Assembly (NCBI GenBank): GCA_033060915.1
Contig: CM065394.1
Span: 22,125,001-22,189,000 of the forward strand
Reading direction: 5' to 3'
DNA length: 64,000 nt
From: Euryodendron excelsum
Taxonomy: Eukaryota; Streptophyta; Magnoliopsida; Ericales; Pentaphylacaceae
Position numbers and translations under genes: made by a program. This document shows, piece by piece, positions 13,012 through 23,856 of this stretch. Numbering within the stretch: position 1 is the stretch's first letter; the number at the start of each line of letters is the position of its first letter. The notes beneath the pieces were generated by a model. That model had not been told where the DNA came from and ran no database searches. It saw only the letters and a program-made list of their open reading frames with translations.

Positions 13012-16000
13012 TACTCCCTTTGCCTAGATTGGCCAAAAACACATAATTCCCCTTTGATAAGATATGGACTTTTAACCCGTTTGTGGTTTGGTGTAAAGTG
13101 CAAGCCGTAAAACCTTATGGTGTTTACAGTTTTTGCAAAATATTTAAAATGACCTTACTCAATTCTCTCTCTCTACCATCCATCACCTCCCAACACCACT
13201 TACTGCCATGTCCACCATTTCCTCTTCACTTTTCTCTTTAACCTATCACTGTTACCACTTTTCTCTCTTCCTTTAACCAAATCACTGCTATCCTTTCATT
13301 CTCCTTATTTCCTCTTATCTCTTTTTTCTCCTCATCTGTTTACCCACATTCATACTTCGTACATACCAATTACTTACACACAAACTTATAAAGTGGAATC
13401 CAACATAAACCCTTTGAAATCAAGCACAAAATATACCCACTGTATCCATGTGTCATATATGTAATACGTAATGGAAGAGTGATGGTGGTGTTAGGTAGTG
13501 CTTGAGAGTGTTGGGTGGTTTTGATGGTGGTAGTGGAGTGCAATGGTGAGTGGTTGGTTGAGGAATTTTGTGTAATGTGAGAAAATAGGATGGTGGTATT
13601 GTGTGAGATGTTGATGGTATGTGGTGATTGGTGGTTGTGTAGAGTTGAGTGGCACTTTGGTGTTTTTAGCAAAAGAGAGTAAGAAAAGGTGGTGGTGCAT
13701 TGTGAATGGTGGTGGCTGTTGTATTGGTTTGGGAACTTCTGGGTGAGAGAGTTAAAAGACGTGAGAAAAGAGGATAGAGTTGAGTGGTGTTTAGGGGTTT
13801 ATGGTTGGAGAGAGAAATTAGAGAGAGAGAGAAAGAGAAGGTGGTAGTAAGTTGTAAATGGTTGTGGTAATATGGCAATTTGGGGGTTTTGGATAGAGAG
13901 AGAAAGTAGTGAGAGGAATTGAAAAGAGTGAAAAAAGATGGTGGTGGCAAAGTGGTGGTGCATGGTTGCGGTGGCACCTCGGCGGATAGGCTGTGGTGAC
14001 AGTGTTCGTGTGAGGTGGTGGGGATAGTGGTGGGTTGAGGGAGAAAAGATGACGTGAAGAAGATGGAAGAAACAAGGAAATAAAACAAATAAAAAGGTCA
14101 TTATTGTAATCTTGGCCCCCAAATGGTTTCATGCTTCCAGCACAGTCACACCTCCAAACCACAAACAGAAATACATTTGTTTTTTTTTTTTTTTTTTTTT
14201 TGCCTATTGTGGGTTTTGACATACCTAGAAATTCATCCTAATTTTTGGAGTGTCTTATAGGTGCTTGAACAGCACCTGGTCTGTGCTGCTGTTGAACACC
14301 CACTGAGCTTGCTCCATGATGAGCACTATATTGGTCCTGGCTTAAAGGATGCAATAATGGCACTTAAAAGTAAAGGATGCCTGACTGCTGATCCATCACA
14401 TAATCCTTCTGCTAGAATTTGGAGTTACATTGGGCATGAGGTATATTATTTGTGTGTATAGTCTAGTTCTGATCTCTTTATTCTTATAGCTGATGAACTA
14501 TCTGATCGTGTGTATAATTCTTTAGCAGCTCAGTCACTAAATTACCATATCTTCCTTTTTTATATTCTTGGTTAGAAAATGCCCAGTCATGCTGTTAATG
14601 TACGAGCAATAGAGACTGAGAAGTACAAAGTAATTGACAAGCAAAAGAATGAAATCCTGGAAGAGATTGAGGAAAGCAAGGCTTTCTTTCAGGTAGAAAG
14701 ATCATGAGTTTTCATGGAAATACATTCGTTTATATATGGCACTTCATTTCTGCATGGTAAAGCTGTTGCCTTTTCTGTTGTAGATCTTTAGAGTGCTTTT
14801 TGAGCACCTGTTTGACTTTTAGTCTCTAATTATTTTAAATGGATCTTCTCTGAAATTTTTTACACCTTTTTTTTTCCTTCCCTTCTCGCTAGGCCAACTA
14901 CATTTCGTGCCTTTTGTTCTTCATTTGCCTTGCCATCTTTTAGTTGCTTTTTGCCCAGAATATTATCTGTTCATTTCTTTGCAATGTTTATCATACTTGG
15001 CTCTTCAGAGTCTTATGTACTCAAAGTGAACATCAAGCTGGTGCATGCAATGATAATGGTAGTTTTAATATTTTATTTGATCTTACAGGTTTATGAGGGT
15101 GCCGTGTTTATGCATCAAGGCAAAACCTATCTGGTGAAGGAATTAGATATATCAAGTAAAATTGCTTTGTGCCAAGTAGCTGATTTGAAATACTACACAA
15201 AGACTCGTGATTACACAGATGTTCATGTCATTGGCGGTGAAATCGTATGTTGGCCTCTAAGTTCTTTGTACTTCAGTGCTTTTTATTTGTTGCATGAGTT
15301 GCTCATTATATTACTCTGCGTAGTTCTGTGCAGCATTCATGTGATTGCTGGAAATGGTAGATGATATTGTATCTGATATTCTCATAGTTGAGTTCTGTTA
15401 GATTAAACTACTGTAGGAAATTTGAACTCAAAATCCCAATTACCATATGATAAATGTGTTTGGTATCCTGTGCAATTACTTTTTATAATTGGCAACCCCA
15501 TGTTAGTTTTTGCCGCCTTGTTTGTTCAGGGCCTAATTACTTAATAGGTTACTTAACAGGGTGGACGTTCTAAGGAATTCTGAACAGATTGTGACAGAGT
15601 AATAAGTAATTGGCAACATGTAAGTGCTATAAATTTCACTTTAGAAATGCACAAGGCATGAGCCCCCTAATGGTACTTAAATTTAACTCAACTCAACTCT
15701 ACAAGCCTTAATCCTAATTACTTGGCATCCTCTATATGTATTCATCTTCTTTAGGTAGCCCTATGAAAAATCCTATCTTCAATTAAGTCAAGGCAATGCA
15801 ACCATGTCTTGTCTTTGTAGTACTTCAACTTGGATCAAATCATTGCTTTGTACCAGTGCATTAGTTGGTCTACATGGCGCATAACAAAATCATTTTGATC
15901 TATTTTTTCTTTTTCATTTCAATTGATATTGTTTCTAGCTTCTCGCACATGTTGTCTCTTTGCTATTTGCACCGCTGCTTTATCTCAACATCTTCATTCA

Positions 16001-19000
16001 GATGCACTATTTTCTTATTGTGTCTATTGGTTGCACAATATTAGTTGCCATATGACATTATTGGCTTGATAGTAGTCCTATAAGACTTACCCTTCAACCT
16101 ACAAGGAATTTCTACAATCAGACTACACTTTTGAAGAATGTTTTCATTCCTTCATTTTGCTATAATTTTGTGGAGAACATATTACTCAGTATTTAATTTC
16201 TTGTGGATAACTAATGTAAGATATTGAAAGTGGTTACTTAGTTATAACCTGGTGATCAATTTTCAATCTTCTTCCTATTTTCGATTATGCTAGAATTACT
16301 GTCTACATGTTTAGTCTTAGTCCTACTTTTGCTTAAACCATTAGGTTCTGAAGTACCTCTTTGAAGTTCTAGCTTGGGATTAACATTTATTCTAGTTTTC
16401 TCAATAGAAACCATGTCACCGACAAACAACATGCATCATGAGACATCTTCCTAGACATGCCTTGTGTTCATCCAACTAATTCAACAAGATAAAGGGCTTA
16501 GTGCTGATATGAAGATTTTTCTTTTTTCTATATATCACCTTTGTTCTTATAAATGGTTATTAAAATGTTTCTCCTCCATTCATCCTGTATTCTCTTACTC
16601 TGGAAAAGCTTGTTAGACAAATTAGTCAACTAAACTACTCCATCGCTTAAAAACTTGTAGGCTTGGATCTAGTGCTTTTTTACACTTTTTTCATGGCATG
16701 GTTTTCTTGCCTTCGTTTTTTGGGAAAATAATCCATAATGTATATTGTTGTTAATCAATGGATTTGGAACTTTAATTTGCAAATGTGATGTGAGAATTGG
16801 TTATTAGAGTTGGATTAAGACCTAAATGGGACATTTAAAGTTACAGATAGTCCTTGTTATAAGAGATTTGACATGCACTCATAATAGACCATTCAAATCC
16901 TTACATTATTTATTGGTATCTAAAAATATGTTATCCAATATAAATCGTATCAGTTTGTATCGAATTCATGAATACAAACACAACCTTAGTGTCTTAGGAT
17001 AAATACCTTTTTGAAAATAACTCCTCGATGAAGGATAAAAATTTCATTTCGGTATAGTGTTCTGATTAGCAGGGAAATAGAAACATTTTGGAAATGTTTC
17101 GGGATGTTTCGGTAATATTTCAAAAGTAGCAAGTATTAATATAGTAAAATACAATCTTTTATATTTTTCTTAATAAAAATTGTACAACGGTTACAAAAAA
17201 TTCTAAATTATTGTTGACACAATTTATTGCTTTGGTATATAGCGGTGCATTTTTCTTTGTTCTAGTGTTTTTTGATGGGAACAATAGAGTTTCGTTATTC
17301 TACTAGTTTTTCGTTTCGGTCTCTTGGGAAACGGAAATGTTTCAGCCGTTTCAATAGAAACAAATGGATATTTTGTTCCTTGTCTTCTATTATCCCATCT
17401 CCCATTTATAACACTCTTCCATCCTCAATTTTAATATGGGTCAGTAGATCACATATTTCAATTCTCTACCTTTTCTTTTCCTTATCATTGCAAGAATATA
17501 TATATATATATATATATATGTATTGTGAATGTATGTATATACAGTATATTCCTTTTTGTCATTTGTAGTTAAGTTGTAATCTATCAATTATCATAAACCA
17601 AATGCTGACATGCCTTGCTACCATCTTTGCCATGTTTAACTGGTTTGTCACTTAGGTTTTTCTTTTTTTTTTTTTTCAGTCCTACACGATGTGGATCTTC
17701 ATCAGGCTCTTTTTTTAGTATCTGCCTTTTGATTCAGCTTTGTCATCCTTGTTTGATTTCTGAACTTCTCTATTTCACTTCTTGGGTGTTTTAGATGTTA
17801 GTACACTATCTTTAGATTCTCCTAGGACCGTTTTGTCCATTTTTCAGTACAGTTAACTATCTCAACCCACATCACGTTGATGTCCTTATTGAAATTCCAT
17901 TTCTTTGCTTTTACTACTCTTAAGAAGAACTAAAATCTCACGTTTCAAGTTCCATCATCTAGTTCTTGGATGTCTATTTCTCCCGGCTCCTGCTGCTGCT
18001 CTGGCTTTCTTTCTTTCATTTTCTTTTTTTGCCATCACTCTTGCTTTTTCATCTCCAATTAGATACATCGGATGCAATTATCTATGTTGTGTAGTTAACC
18101 CATGACCTACTTTTACTTTAAGACCTTGTGGCCAGTAGGAAGAGAGAATCTGTTTGATTGACATTTATTTTAGTTTTAAATAAAATTTCCATTTACGTGT
18201 GCATCCTTTTTCCAAAACATGTGTTTGGTATTATTAAACCCTAGGCTATAACCATTGTGGACTCTAAAATTGCACTTCATTTTTCCTTTTCCCAAATCCT
18301 AAATGCCTATATACTATCTTGTATCCTCTACGTTCTTACCTTACCTGGTAATTTAGGTTACTTGAAAAACTTTCTCCCTATTTGGTATTTCTTGCACAAA
18401 CCATCCACATCTCTCACAATGTCATTTGTATATTCGTCTAACCCTACTTGTGGCATCTATGTACTTATTAAGTGCTTCCTCTCCTAGCAAACTTCATTGA
18501 TATTAATTTTTCTCATTTTCTTTTGAGCTCTGCAACTGCCTCTAAATTTTTTTTTTTTACAATTTTCCATTGTATTTATATGTTTTTCTTTTCTTGTATA
18601 GAAAGAGCTTGTATCCCATTTCTTGAATTTTGCTAGATCTTTCCCCTACTCAGTTTCTTATATACAAATTATATTTATTCTCTTTCTTTCATAGTATATT
18701 ATGGGTTGAGACCATTGTTTTATGACATTGGTTAAATATAGGACAAGTAATCCTTGGAATTCATTGATGATTGTGATACATAACGAAGTTATCTTTACTC
18801 TAAATTCAGGTAAAACTAGAATTCTCTACTTTCTTTTTTTGCACAAAATCCATATACAGTATGATGCGGCATTACAGCTGGACTGTTCCTATTTGACTGG
18901 GGAATTTGTGGAATATGGATGTCAGATGCAAGACAAACACAAAAGAAGCAGCTTAAGTTAGCTGCCTTCTTGAATACAGAAGTCCACAGTTAACCACTAG

Positions 19001-21394
19001 GCGATGATCCTGGATATAGTAAAGAGAATTTAATCCTTTTTTCTCTGGTTGTTATTAACTTGTATTTAGCCATATAGTTTACAAAATTTCGTGTGCATGT
19101 GGGCATTTGCAAGTGCAACATCATAAGCATCACTATATTAAACTGTCAATCCTGTTTAATATTGGAATTAGTAATGGTAATCAGTTGCATTTTCTACTGT
19201 GTTTAGGCCTATCCAGCAAGGATTTCCAGTATCCAATTTTCAAGAACAACTGCCCAAGCACATATTTGCAGAGTAACAACTACTTGGTTTGGTTTCTTTC
19301 GTATATGGAAAGGAAGCAACCAAGTTTTTGATACAGTTGAACTTTTACTTCCCAAGTATTCATATGAATCACAGGTGCATGTCAGTGCATATCTACATTA
19401 TAATAGATTTCTTACTTCTAATTCTCTTTCGGGTGGTTGTTTCCAATCATTTTCCCATTAACCATTTCTTTTAAATTTATATTGTTCCTTTACATGTGAA
19501 TAACAGGCTGTTTGGATTCGAGTCCCACAATCTATAAAAGCAGCTGTGGAGATGAAACAGTTGTCCTTCCGTGCAGGCTTACATGCTGCTGGTCATGCTC
19601 TTCTCAACGTGGTGCCTCTGTAAGTTTTCGACGTTCATAAGGAATAAAACTACATGACCAGTTTGGTTTACCTGAAGGATTCTAGATAGTTTTGAAATTA
19701 CAGCTTTACCAATTTTTCTCAGTATATGGTTTTGGGAGAGTAATGTTAAGTCGTTGAGAAGATTTTAAAATAAAAGTAAGGCATGGTATTTTCTGAAAAT
19801 ATTAATGAGTCAAAATCAAATGGTAGACTGGTGGTCAGTTACTACCTGAAGGATTCTAGATAGTTTTGAAATTACAGCCTTACCAATTTTTCTCAGTATA
19901 TGTTTTTGGGAGAGTAATGTTAAGTCGTTGGGAAGATTTTAAAATAGAAATAAGGCATGGTATTTTCTGAAACTATTAATGAGTCAAAATCAAATGGTAG
20001 ACTGGTGGTCAGTTATCCATTAGACTGAGAAAATGAATGATGGCCAACCTTACCAAATATACCAGTCACTAATTAGAAATGTAGTACCCTACAAATGTAT
20101 TAATGCACACATGAAGTACTACAATTCATAACATTTGTACATTTTTCAGTAAAACGTGCTTGATTGATTACCGTTTTCAAAATATACTGTTCCTTATTTT
20201 CATTTTAGAATCTTCCCAGTGACTTGACATTAGTTCTCCCTATAGTCTTTCTCCATTTTAAATGGGAAAATATGTAGCTGCATTAGGGAATTTGAAATGG
20301 TTAGCTATCTTTATTTGTTATTTCCCATTTAGTTGCATTAGGGAAGTTGAAATGGTTAGCTATCTTTATTGGTTGTAGATCTAATTGCTTCATGATGCTT
20401 TGGCATGTAGATTCATAATTTGCAACTCGTCTGATTTGGCTTCAGAGTGTGCGAACCCTCATGATACCCGCTATTTTCCTGAAAGAATTCTGTTATATGA
20501 TCAGCATCCTGGAGGGACGGGCATTTCAGCACAAGTGAGTTGTGTTTTTTTGGTTTTCTTATATATTTATTTATTTGTTTTCAGGTTCTCTTTTTTCCCT
20601 CTTTTTTTTGTGGGTTGGTTTGTGTGTGTGTGTGTGTGTGTGTGTTTGGGGGGGTGTTGGGGCTTGGTGGTGGGGTGGTGGAGATCTGTACACTAAGGAA
20701 GGTTTGGTTTTGGATAATTCAAGCTGTATAAGCTAGATCATTGTTTGGACTCACCATGGCCATGGCTGGCTAAGCCAAATAATTTTGGTTCTGCTAATAC
20801 CCTTCAGTTGTTGGAAGCTAGATCATTGTTTGGACTCACCGTGGCCGTGGCTGGCTAAGCCAAATAATTTTGGTTCTGTTGATACCACCCTTGAGGGAGT
20901 TCTGAGCTACCATTTGTGTATAATGCTAGAACCATGCAGAATGGGATTCCAACTTTTAGTTTTGTGAATTATCTCGTGACGGACAAGAATTTAATGTCAG
21001 TCTGCTGTTCGGAAAAATCCGAATGCATGCAGGTCCAGCCTCTTTTCACTGAACTCTTGACTGCTGCTTTAGAACTTCTCACATCATGCAGCTGCTCAGG
21101 AGATGCTGGTTGCCCAAACTGCATTCAAGTCAGTGTCAAATTCTCTTTGTTTTTTTTTCTTTATAAAATTAAAATTATCTCATACATGTAACATTGTAGT
21201 TTTTTGGCACGCTGCAGAGTCTAGCCTGTCATGAGTATAATGAGGTTTTGCACAAGGAGGCGGCCTTAATTATCATTAAGGTTCTGGCTCGAAACATGAA
21301 CTTTGATATCAGTATCCCACTTCTGTTTTCTGCATGTAGTAGTTACTAAATTGTCTCATTCATGCAGGGTGTTCTAGATGCAGAGAATTGCTAA
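19..21394 (+). CDS. HRQ1: HRQ1/RecQ4-like ATP-dependent DNA helicase with N-terminal ubiquitin-like domain (27 exons)
   Basis: Twenty-seven exons join without a stop into 1240 codons plus TAA. Residues 1-80 form a ubiquitin-like fold (strand FHLFLKG across the exon 1-2 join). The helicase core follows: Walker A TSSGK near residue 520, DEAH in VVIDEAHAYKGAFG near 625, motif III-like TATSANP, and motif VI QAGRSGRR near 843. The C-terminal third matches DUF1998/MZB, with cysteines CSC, CPNC and SLACHEYN near residues 1198-1215 probably binding zinc. Family knowledge: Hrq1 enzymes are nuclear SF2 3'-5' helicases of the RecQ4 branch, acting in interstrand-crosslink repair and on G-quadruplex or telomeric DNA. 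The start is the ATG at 19, because the upstream in-frame GTG at 4 lacks support. Promoter and 5' UTR lie outside the window. The exon 3 donor and the last intron are the least certain parts. Expression is inferred from the intact frame only. Confidence 0.9.
178..976 (+). other. GC-AG intron 1 of HRQ1
   Basis: The frame and the ubiquitin-like fold require exon 1 to end after FHLFLK at 177. The next bases are GCAAAC, a GC donor, not GT. The acceptor is TTTTTAG at 970-976. Joining these gives FLKGVKLGLKS, which reads smoothly. The nearest GT donor (at 210) would insert a serine-rich loop into the fold. The intron also holds a GT microsatellite (757-778) and one copy of a repeat shared with intron 21. 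Confidence 0.65.
300..605 (+). repeat. Dispersed repeat, copy in intron 1 (partner in intron 21)
   Basis: This block shares a series of motifs in the same order with 17040-17370: AAATAGAAA, AAATACA, AATTGTACAAC, TTCTAAATTA and TTTGGTATAT, followed by a GTTTCNGTCTCTT stretch. It has no coding capacity. It looks like a small non-autonomous element, but the ends are not clear and no target duplication was found. Confidence 0.55.
1985..2415 (+). repeat. GACACG-rich dispersed repeat, copy A (intron 2)
   Basis: Begins with GCATGGATAGGGACAC and ends with CTTGTCTGACACAGATGCGA. The middle is AT-rich (TATTTTATATATTTTTTATA, then ATTAACTAAAATTAAAAACT). Motif order matches copy B at 7758-8215. It is a non-coding interspersed repeat of a kind common in plant introns; its class is unknown. 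Confidence 0.7.
4159..4174 (+). repeat. G16 homopolymer in intron 4
   Basis: Uninterrupted run of 16 G on the coding strand after a T-rich stretch, followed by GAGGAGGGTGG. It is G-quadruplex-prone and also prone to sequencing or assembly error. Confidence 0.85.
5450..5740. repeat. GACACG-rich dispersed repeat, copy C (intron 5)
   Basis: Contains GACACTCGACACGAGTTGGACATG at the left and CCGACACTCGTACCCGAG at the right around an AT-rich core. It is related to copies A, B and D but more diverged. The GACACG motifs point both ways, consistent with terminal inverted or palindromic ends. Confidence 0.5.
7701..7749 (+). repeat. G-rich tract ending in G21, intron 12
   Basis: GGGGTTGGGGTTGGGTGGGG is followed by GTCTTTTG and then 21 consecutive G (7729-7749). 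The first part meets the textbook four-run G-quadruplex pattern with 1-2 base loops. It lies directly upstream of repeat copy B. Confidence 0.85.
7758..8215 (+). repeat. GACACG-rich dispersed repeat, copy B (intron 12)
   Basis: Begins AGCATGGACACTGACATG and ends GTGTCGTGTCTGACTCGG. It shares the core TTTTATATATATTTACCTAT, ATTAATTAAAAGTAAAAACT and the CATGTTTGGATGCGTGTC end with copy A. It lies in the 1.5-kb intron between exons 12 and 13. Confidence 0.7.
8370..8530 (-). repeat. GACACG-rich dispersed repeat, partial copy D, inverted
   Basis: Reading the minus strand gives AAACTTGCGATGTGTTTCAT, then GTGTCCCCCAAGCGT and AACATGTTTGGATACAAGTC, the same order as the right half of copy B. The 3' half of the repeat is thus present twice in opposite orientation within one intron. 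Confidence 0.55.
9053..9075 (+). repeat. CT microsatellite, intron 12
   Basis: Pyrimidine dinucleotide run TCTCTCTC about 70 bases before exon 13. It may simply be part of the polypyrimidine-rich intron end. Similar short runs occur at 8787-8800 (TA), 17497-17519 (TA) and 20619-20645 (TG). Confidence 0.7.
11075..11432 (+). mobile_element. 3' end of a plant LINE (non-LTR retrotransposon), intron 16
   Basis: The plus strand encodes RRKARQLVPLILMW, then (after a one-base shift) a GERNKRSFDG-like stretch, the conserved tail of plant LINE reverse transcriptases. A short 3' UTR follows, ending in CTTACTTATCAAAAATATAA with an A-rich tail (to about 11432). Only the last few hundred bases are present, typical of 5'-truncated LINE copies. 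The same orientation as the host gene may have allowed it to persist without disturbing splicing. Confidence 0.7.
12978..13011 (+). repeat. C34 homopolymer in intron 18
   Basis: Thirty-four consecutive C just after exon 18, so 34 G on the template strand. The rest of intron 18 (13150-14200) is strongly strand-asymmetric: a C/T-rich part to about 13350, then a GT/GA-rich part. It has no convincing coding content. Confidence 0.85.
13012..14260. other. Low-complexity remainder of intron 18
   Basis: No gene is seen. Minus-strand frames here give only Thr/His/Pro/Ser-rich translations of GGTGGT-type sequence. A 22-base T run (14179-14200) lies about 40 bases before the exon 19 acceptor region. 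Confidence 0.7.
15660..16700 (-). mobile_element. Decayed antisense LINE-like repeat in intron 21
   Basis: The plus strand contains the motif series ACTCAACTC..CAAGCCTTAATCC, ATATTGAAAGTGGTTACTTAG, CTGGTGATCAATTTTCAATC, CATGTCACCGACAAACAACATGCATCATGAG and AAAGGGCTTAGTGCTGAT. These resemble the reverse complement of plant LINE reverse-transcriptase sequence found widely in plant intergenic DNA. No open frame remains. The assignment rests on pattern recognition, and the exact ends are unknown. Confidence 0.45.
17040..17370 (+). repeat. Dispersed repeat, copy in intron 21
   Basis: Second copy of the repeat seen at 300-605, same orientation. It starts near a GGAAATAGAAACATT segment and ends near a GTTTCAGCCGTTTCAATAG segment. 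These two segments are partly inverted relative to each other, so a MITE-like structure is possible. Confidence 0.5.
19669..20014 (+). repeat. Tandem duplication, 2 x 174 bp, intron 23
   Basis: The block starting TACCTGAAGGATTCTAGATA at 19669 is repeated at 19843 with only a handful of substitutions, ending TAGACTGGTGGTCAGTT both times. It lies between exons 23 and 24 and does not include splice sites. Confidence 0.9.
20280..20385 (+). repeat. Tandem duplication, about 55 bp, intron 23
   Basis: GCATTAGGGAATTTGAAATG at 20280 recurs as GCATTAGGGAAGTTGAAATG at 20335, followed both times by GTTAGCTATCTTTATT. It is a second independent local duplication in the same intron. Confidence 0.85.
20732..20900 (+). 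repeat. Tandem duplication, 2 x 85 bp, intron 24
   Basis: GCTAGATCATTGTTTGGACT begins at 20732 and again at 20817. The copies differ mainly by CATGGCCATGG versus CGTGGCCGTGG. It lies just after a TG microsatellite and G-rich stretch (20619-20686). Confidence 0.9.
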
Positions 21395-23696
21395 TTTAGT
21401 GAGCTTTCCTGGAAATACAACACCCCTTGAGTGAAGAGTTACCATGTACATTCGCTTAGCAACACAGTAGAAAGCAGCAATCATCTTAATTTAACATGCA
21501 CCCCCTTGTTTTATGAGGGGGGTTAATATTTTTACTCCTTTTTCTCCCGCATAACTGGCAAGGTCATGACATGATATTGAGCGTACATGTATAGTCAATG
21601 AATTAATTCCAGGTACGCTTGATTTTTCGTACCTCCTCTTACGTGTGCAAGGATTTAGATTTATGTTACTCTGTCTTTGTACTGAAAATCTTTGACTTAC
21701 TATATGTGTAATTTTATGATTGTGATCTCATATAGTTAATGTGATAGTATATGATTACATTTGTGAAGAACTTTTTTTTTTTTTTTTTAAAGTAATGTTT
21801 TTTTGTTTGACGTGAATAGCGTTTTCTCATATTTTCTCCAATTGACAGAAATATCATATCCGAGCCGATTACAAGGTGCAAAACATCACTGCCCATGTAG
21901 TTTATTGATTGTCTTCTACATTCATACCAACTTGCTTAATTAGTAATGTCCACAATGAGATGATTTATGCTCAATATGGTTGAATCTTGGCATCTAGGAG
22001 TGTGAGCAAGCTGAATAATGTTTGGAAGTATACTAATAAGTGAATTTGGAATTTGCCTTGCCCTAATCGTATTGTACTTTCGGAAGGTTTCTTTTCTAGT
22101 CTTCATAGGATTGTTAATAGTGTACATAATAAATAATTGATAAATAGATAAAGAGTAAAACTTGTTTTGCAAATGAGAAGCTCGGGCAGTACTAATTTGA
22201 CGATGGAAAGAACTTCAAAATTTCAAACATAATGGCAAATAAAGCGATGAATCTTGAGTGATTACTTCGAGTTAAAGTAAATTTGTTGGTGGTGCCAAAC
22301 CAACCAATTCTGTTTAGCTAATGATTGCTTCGAGTACAGTGAAACTTTTGACGGCGGGTGAAGGCTTTTTGTTTTATGCTTTTGTTCGTTAAGTAGGTTT
22401 TAAAAATTGGTTTTGATGAAATCGCCATTGGTAAGTCGATTTCAGAATATGTTTTTAGTAGATTGGTTTTAAAAATTAGTTTTAACGAAAACGCTTTTGG
22501 TAAATCAATTTTAGAATATGTTTTTAAAAGGCTTTTCATAAAAACACTCCAATTTTAGGGGTCATTAAAAATGTGTTTTTTGAACTATTTTTATTTAAAA
22601 ATAAAAAATGATATAAAACGATAATATTTTTGATGGTCTTATTATTATTTTTGTTTTTGATAATAAAAAAACAAATTGTTCTTAAATTTTGTTTTGAGAT
22701 AACACAAATGAAACTCAAACCTGAAACCAAACAGCAAGGAGGTGAGAAATGACATAACTAAATGGGTTTGATTGGTCATTAAACACCACGTTACTTTACT
22801 TATAATATAATAAGAAGAATTTGGAGTATGAATACATATGTTAGAGGCTGAATATAAAAATAAAATAAAATAAATCTGATATAAGTTTGGGACTGTATTA
22901 GGTTTAGGTTACTTCATTTCGAACTTACCTCAATTATATATGAAATTTATAGTACTTATATTTTATTTAGTTATACAAAATATTCTTAGTATATAAGTAA
23001 TATTAAAGTTTTAATGTTACTTCTTATTCTTGAATTTTATGCCTTTTCTTTCTTAATGTTATATTGTATTAGTTTTTGTATATTTTTCATTACTTTTTTT
23101 TAGAGATTTATTTTATTCTAAAATTTTATCTGGGTTACACACGTTTCAATCTAAATTCCAATTAATTCATCACGAGTTTGGTACGAATGTGAGGTAGAGT
23201 TTAGTCAAATTTGCATCTAATCCGTTCTAAAAAAAAAAAAAAAAAAAAACACAAAAAAGGAAGTTTGGCCTAACTTGTACGACACCTACCAGTTGCTATC
23301 GGTGGTGGATCACAGCCAATTGAAAATATCCTGTCACGCCAACCTTCCAAGTATTAATTGTATTTGTCTGATTGTGCAGTGATTGGCCTCGTCGTTGTGG
23401 GGTATAGGCCATGGAAAAAAAAAATTGCTAAATGATTAGATACAAAAAGTAATCAGAGAAAAGTGTGATATGGGCCATGACACACTCAATATGGCGAGAG
23501 AGAGAGGCGCATGGGAGGACAGAAAAGTGAATGGCAAGCATCGAAAATACTTAAATTTGAAGGGGTTGCTCAGCTGTGCAAGACAACATCAGTCAACAAT
23601 CCCAAATCAATTCCGCTCATGTTGCTCAAGCTGTCACTTGATTTTAGGGATCACATTCTATTATTTTTTTCCTTCCATTTTTGTATATGAAAACAT

Positions 23697-23727
<31 letters not shown>

Positions 23728-23780
23728 GAGTAAATTAAACCCACTGCCTGAGCACGTTATTGAAACTCCAGAATTCTTTA
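21395..23780. other. 3' flank of HRQ1 and intergenic spacer
   Basis: No gene was recognised. The first few hundred bases probably hold the HRQ1 3' UTR, with AT-rich potential poly(A) signals. A degenerate 68-bp tandem pair starts at 22396 and 22464 (GGTTTTAAAAATTNG unit). A(20) lies near 23230, and a TA microsatellite lies at 23699-23720. Confidence 0.6.
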
Positions 23781-23856
23781 TGGTATCGGAGTACTTATAG
23801 TTCTAGTGTTGTTATTCCTTTCAATTGGTTCCTTGTTCTTCTTATTTCCTTTTTCT

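Larger units (their letters stand above)
9343..21394 (+). other. HRQ1: HRQ1 exon map, exons 14-27
   Basis: Exons: 9343-9416, 10138-10245, 10350-10425, 12521-12657, 12745-12904, 14261-14440, 14576-14692, 15089-15244, 19207-19374, 19507-19619, 20411-20534, 21033-21128, 21218-21280, 21368-21394. Exons 14-18 encode the second RecA lobe, exon 19 a winged-helix-like segment, and exons 21-26 the DUF1998 region. Exon 26 uses a weak donor (AAG|GTTCTG). Failure to splice there would add about 24 different residues before a stop at 21348-21350 instead of the eight-residue exon 27. Intron 21 is the longest (3962 bp). Confidence 0.8.

Noticed and set aside
13370..14222. Overlapping minus-strand frames of 69-140 codons rich in Thr, His, Pro and Ser
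   Set aside because: They translate GGTGGT/GAGAGA-type low-complexity intron sequence in several frames at once, have no domain, and lie inside HRQ1 intron 18.
17905..18487. Two Leu/Phe/Ser-rich plus-strand frames of 66 and 76 codons
   Set aside because: They lie in the long HRQ1 intron 21, have hydrophobic but unstructured composition typical of T-rich introns, and no recognisable domain.
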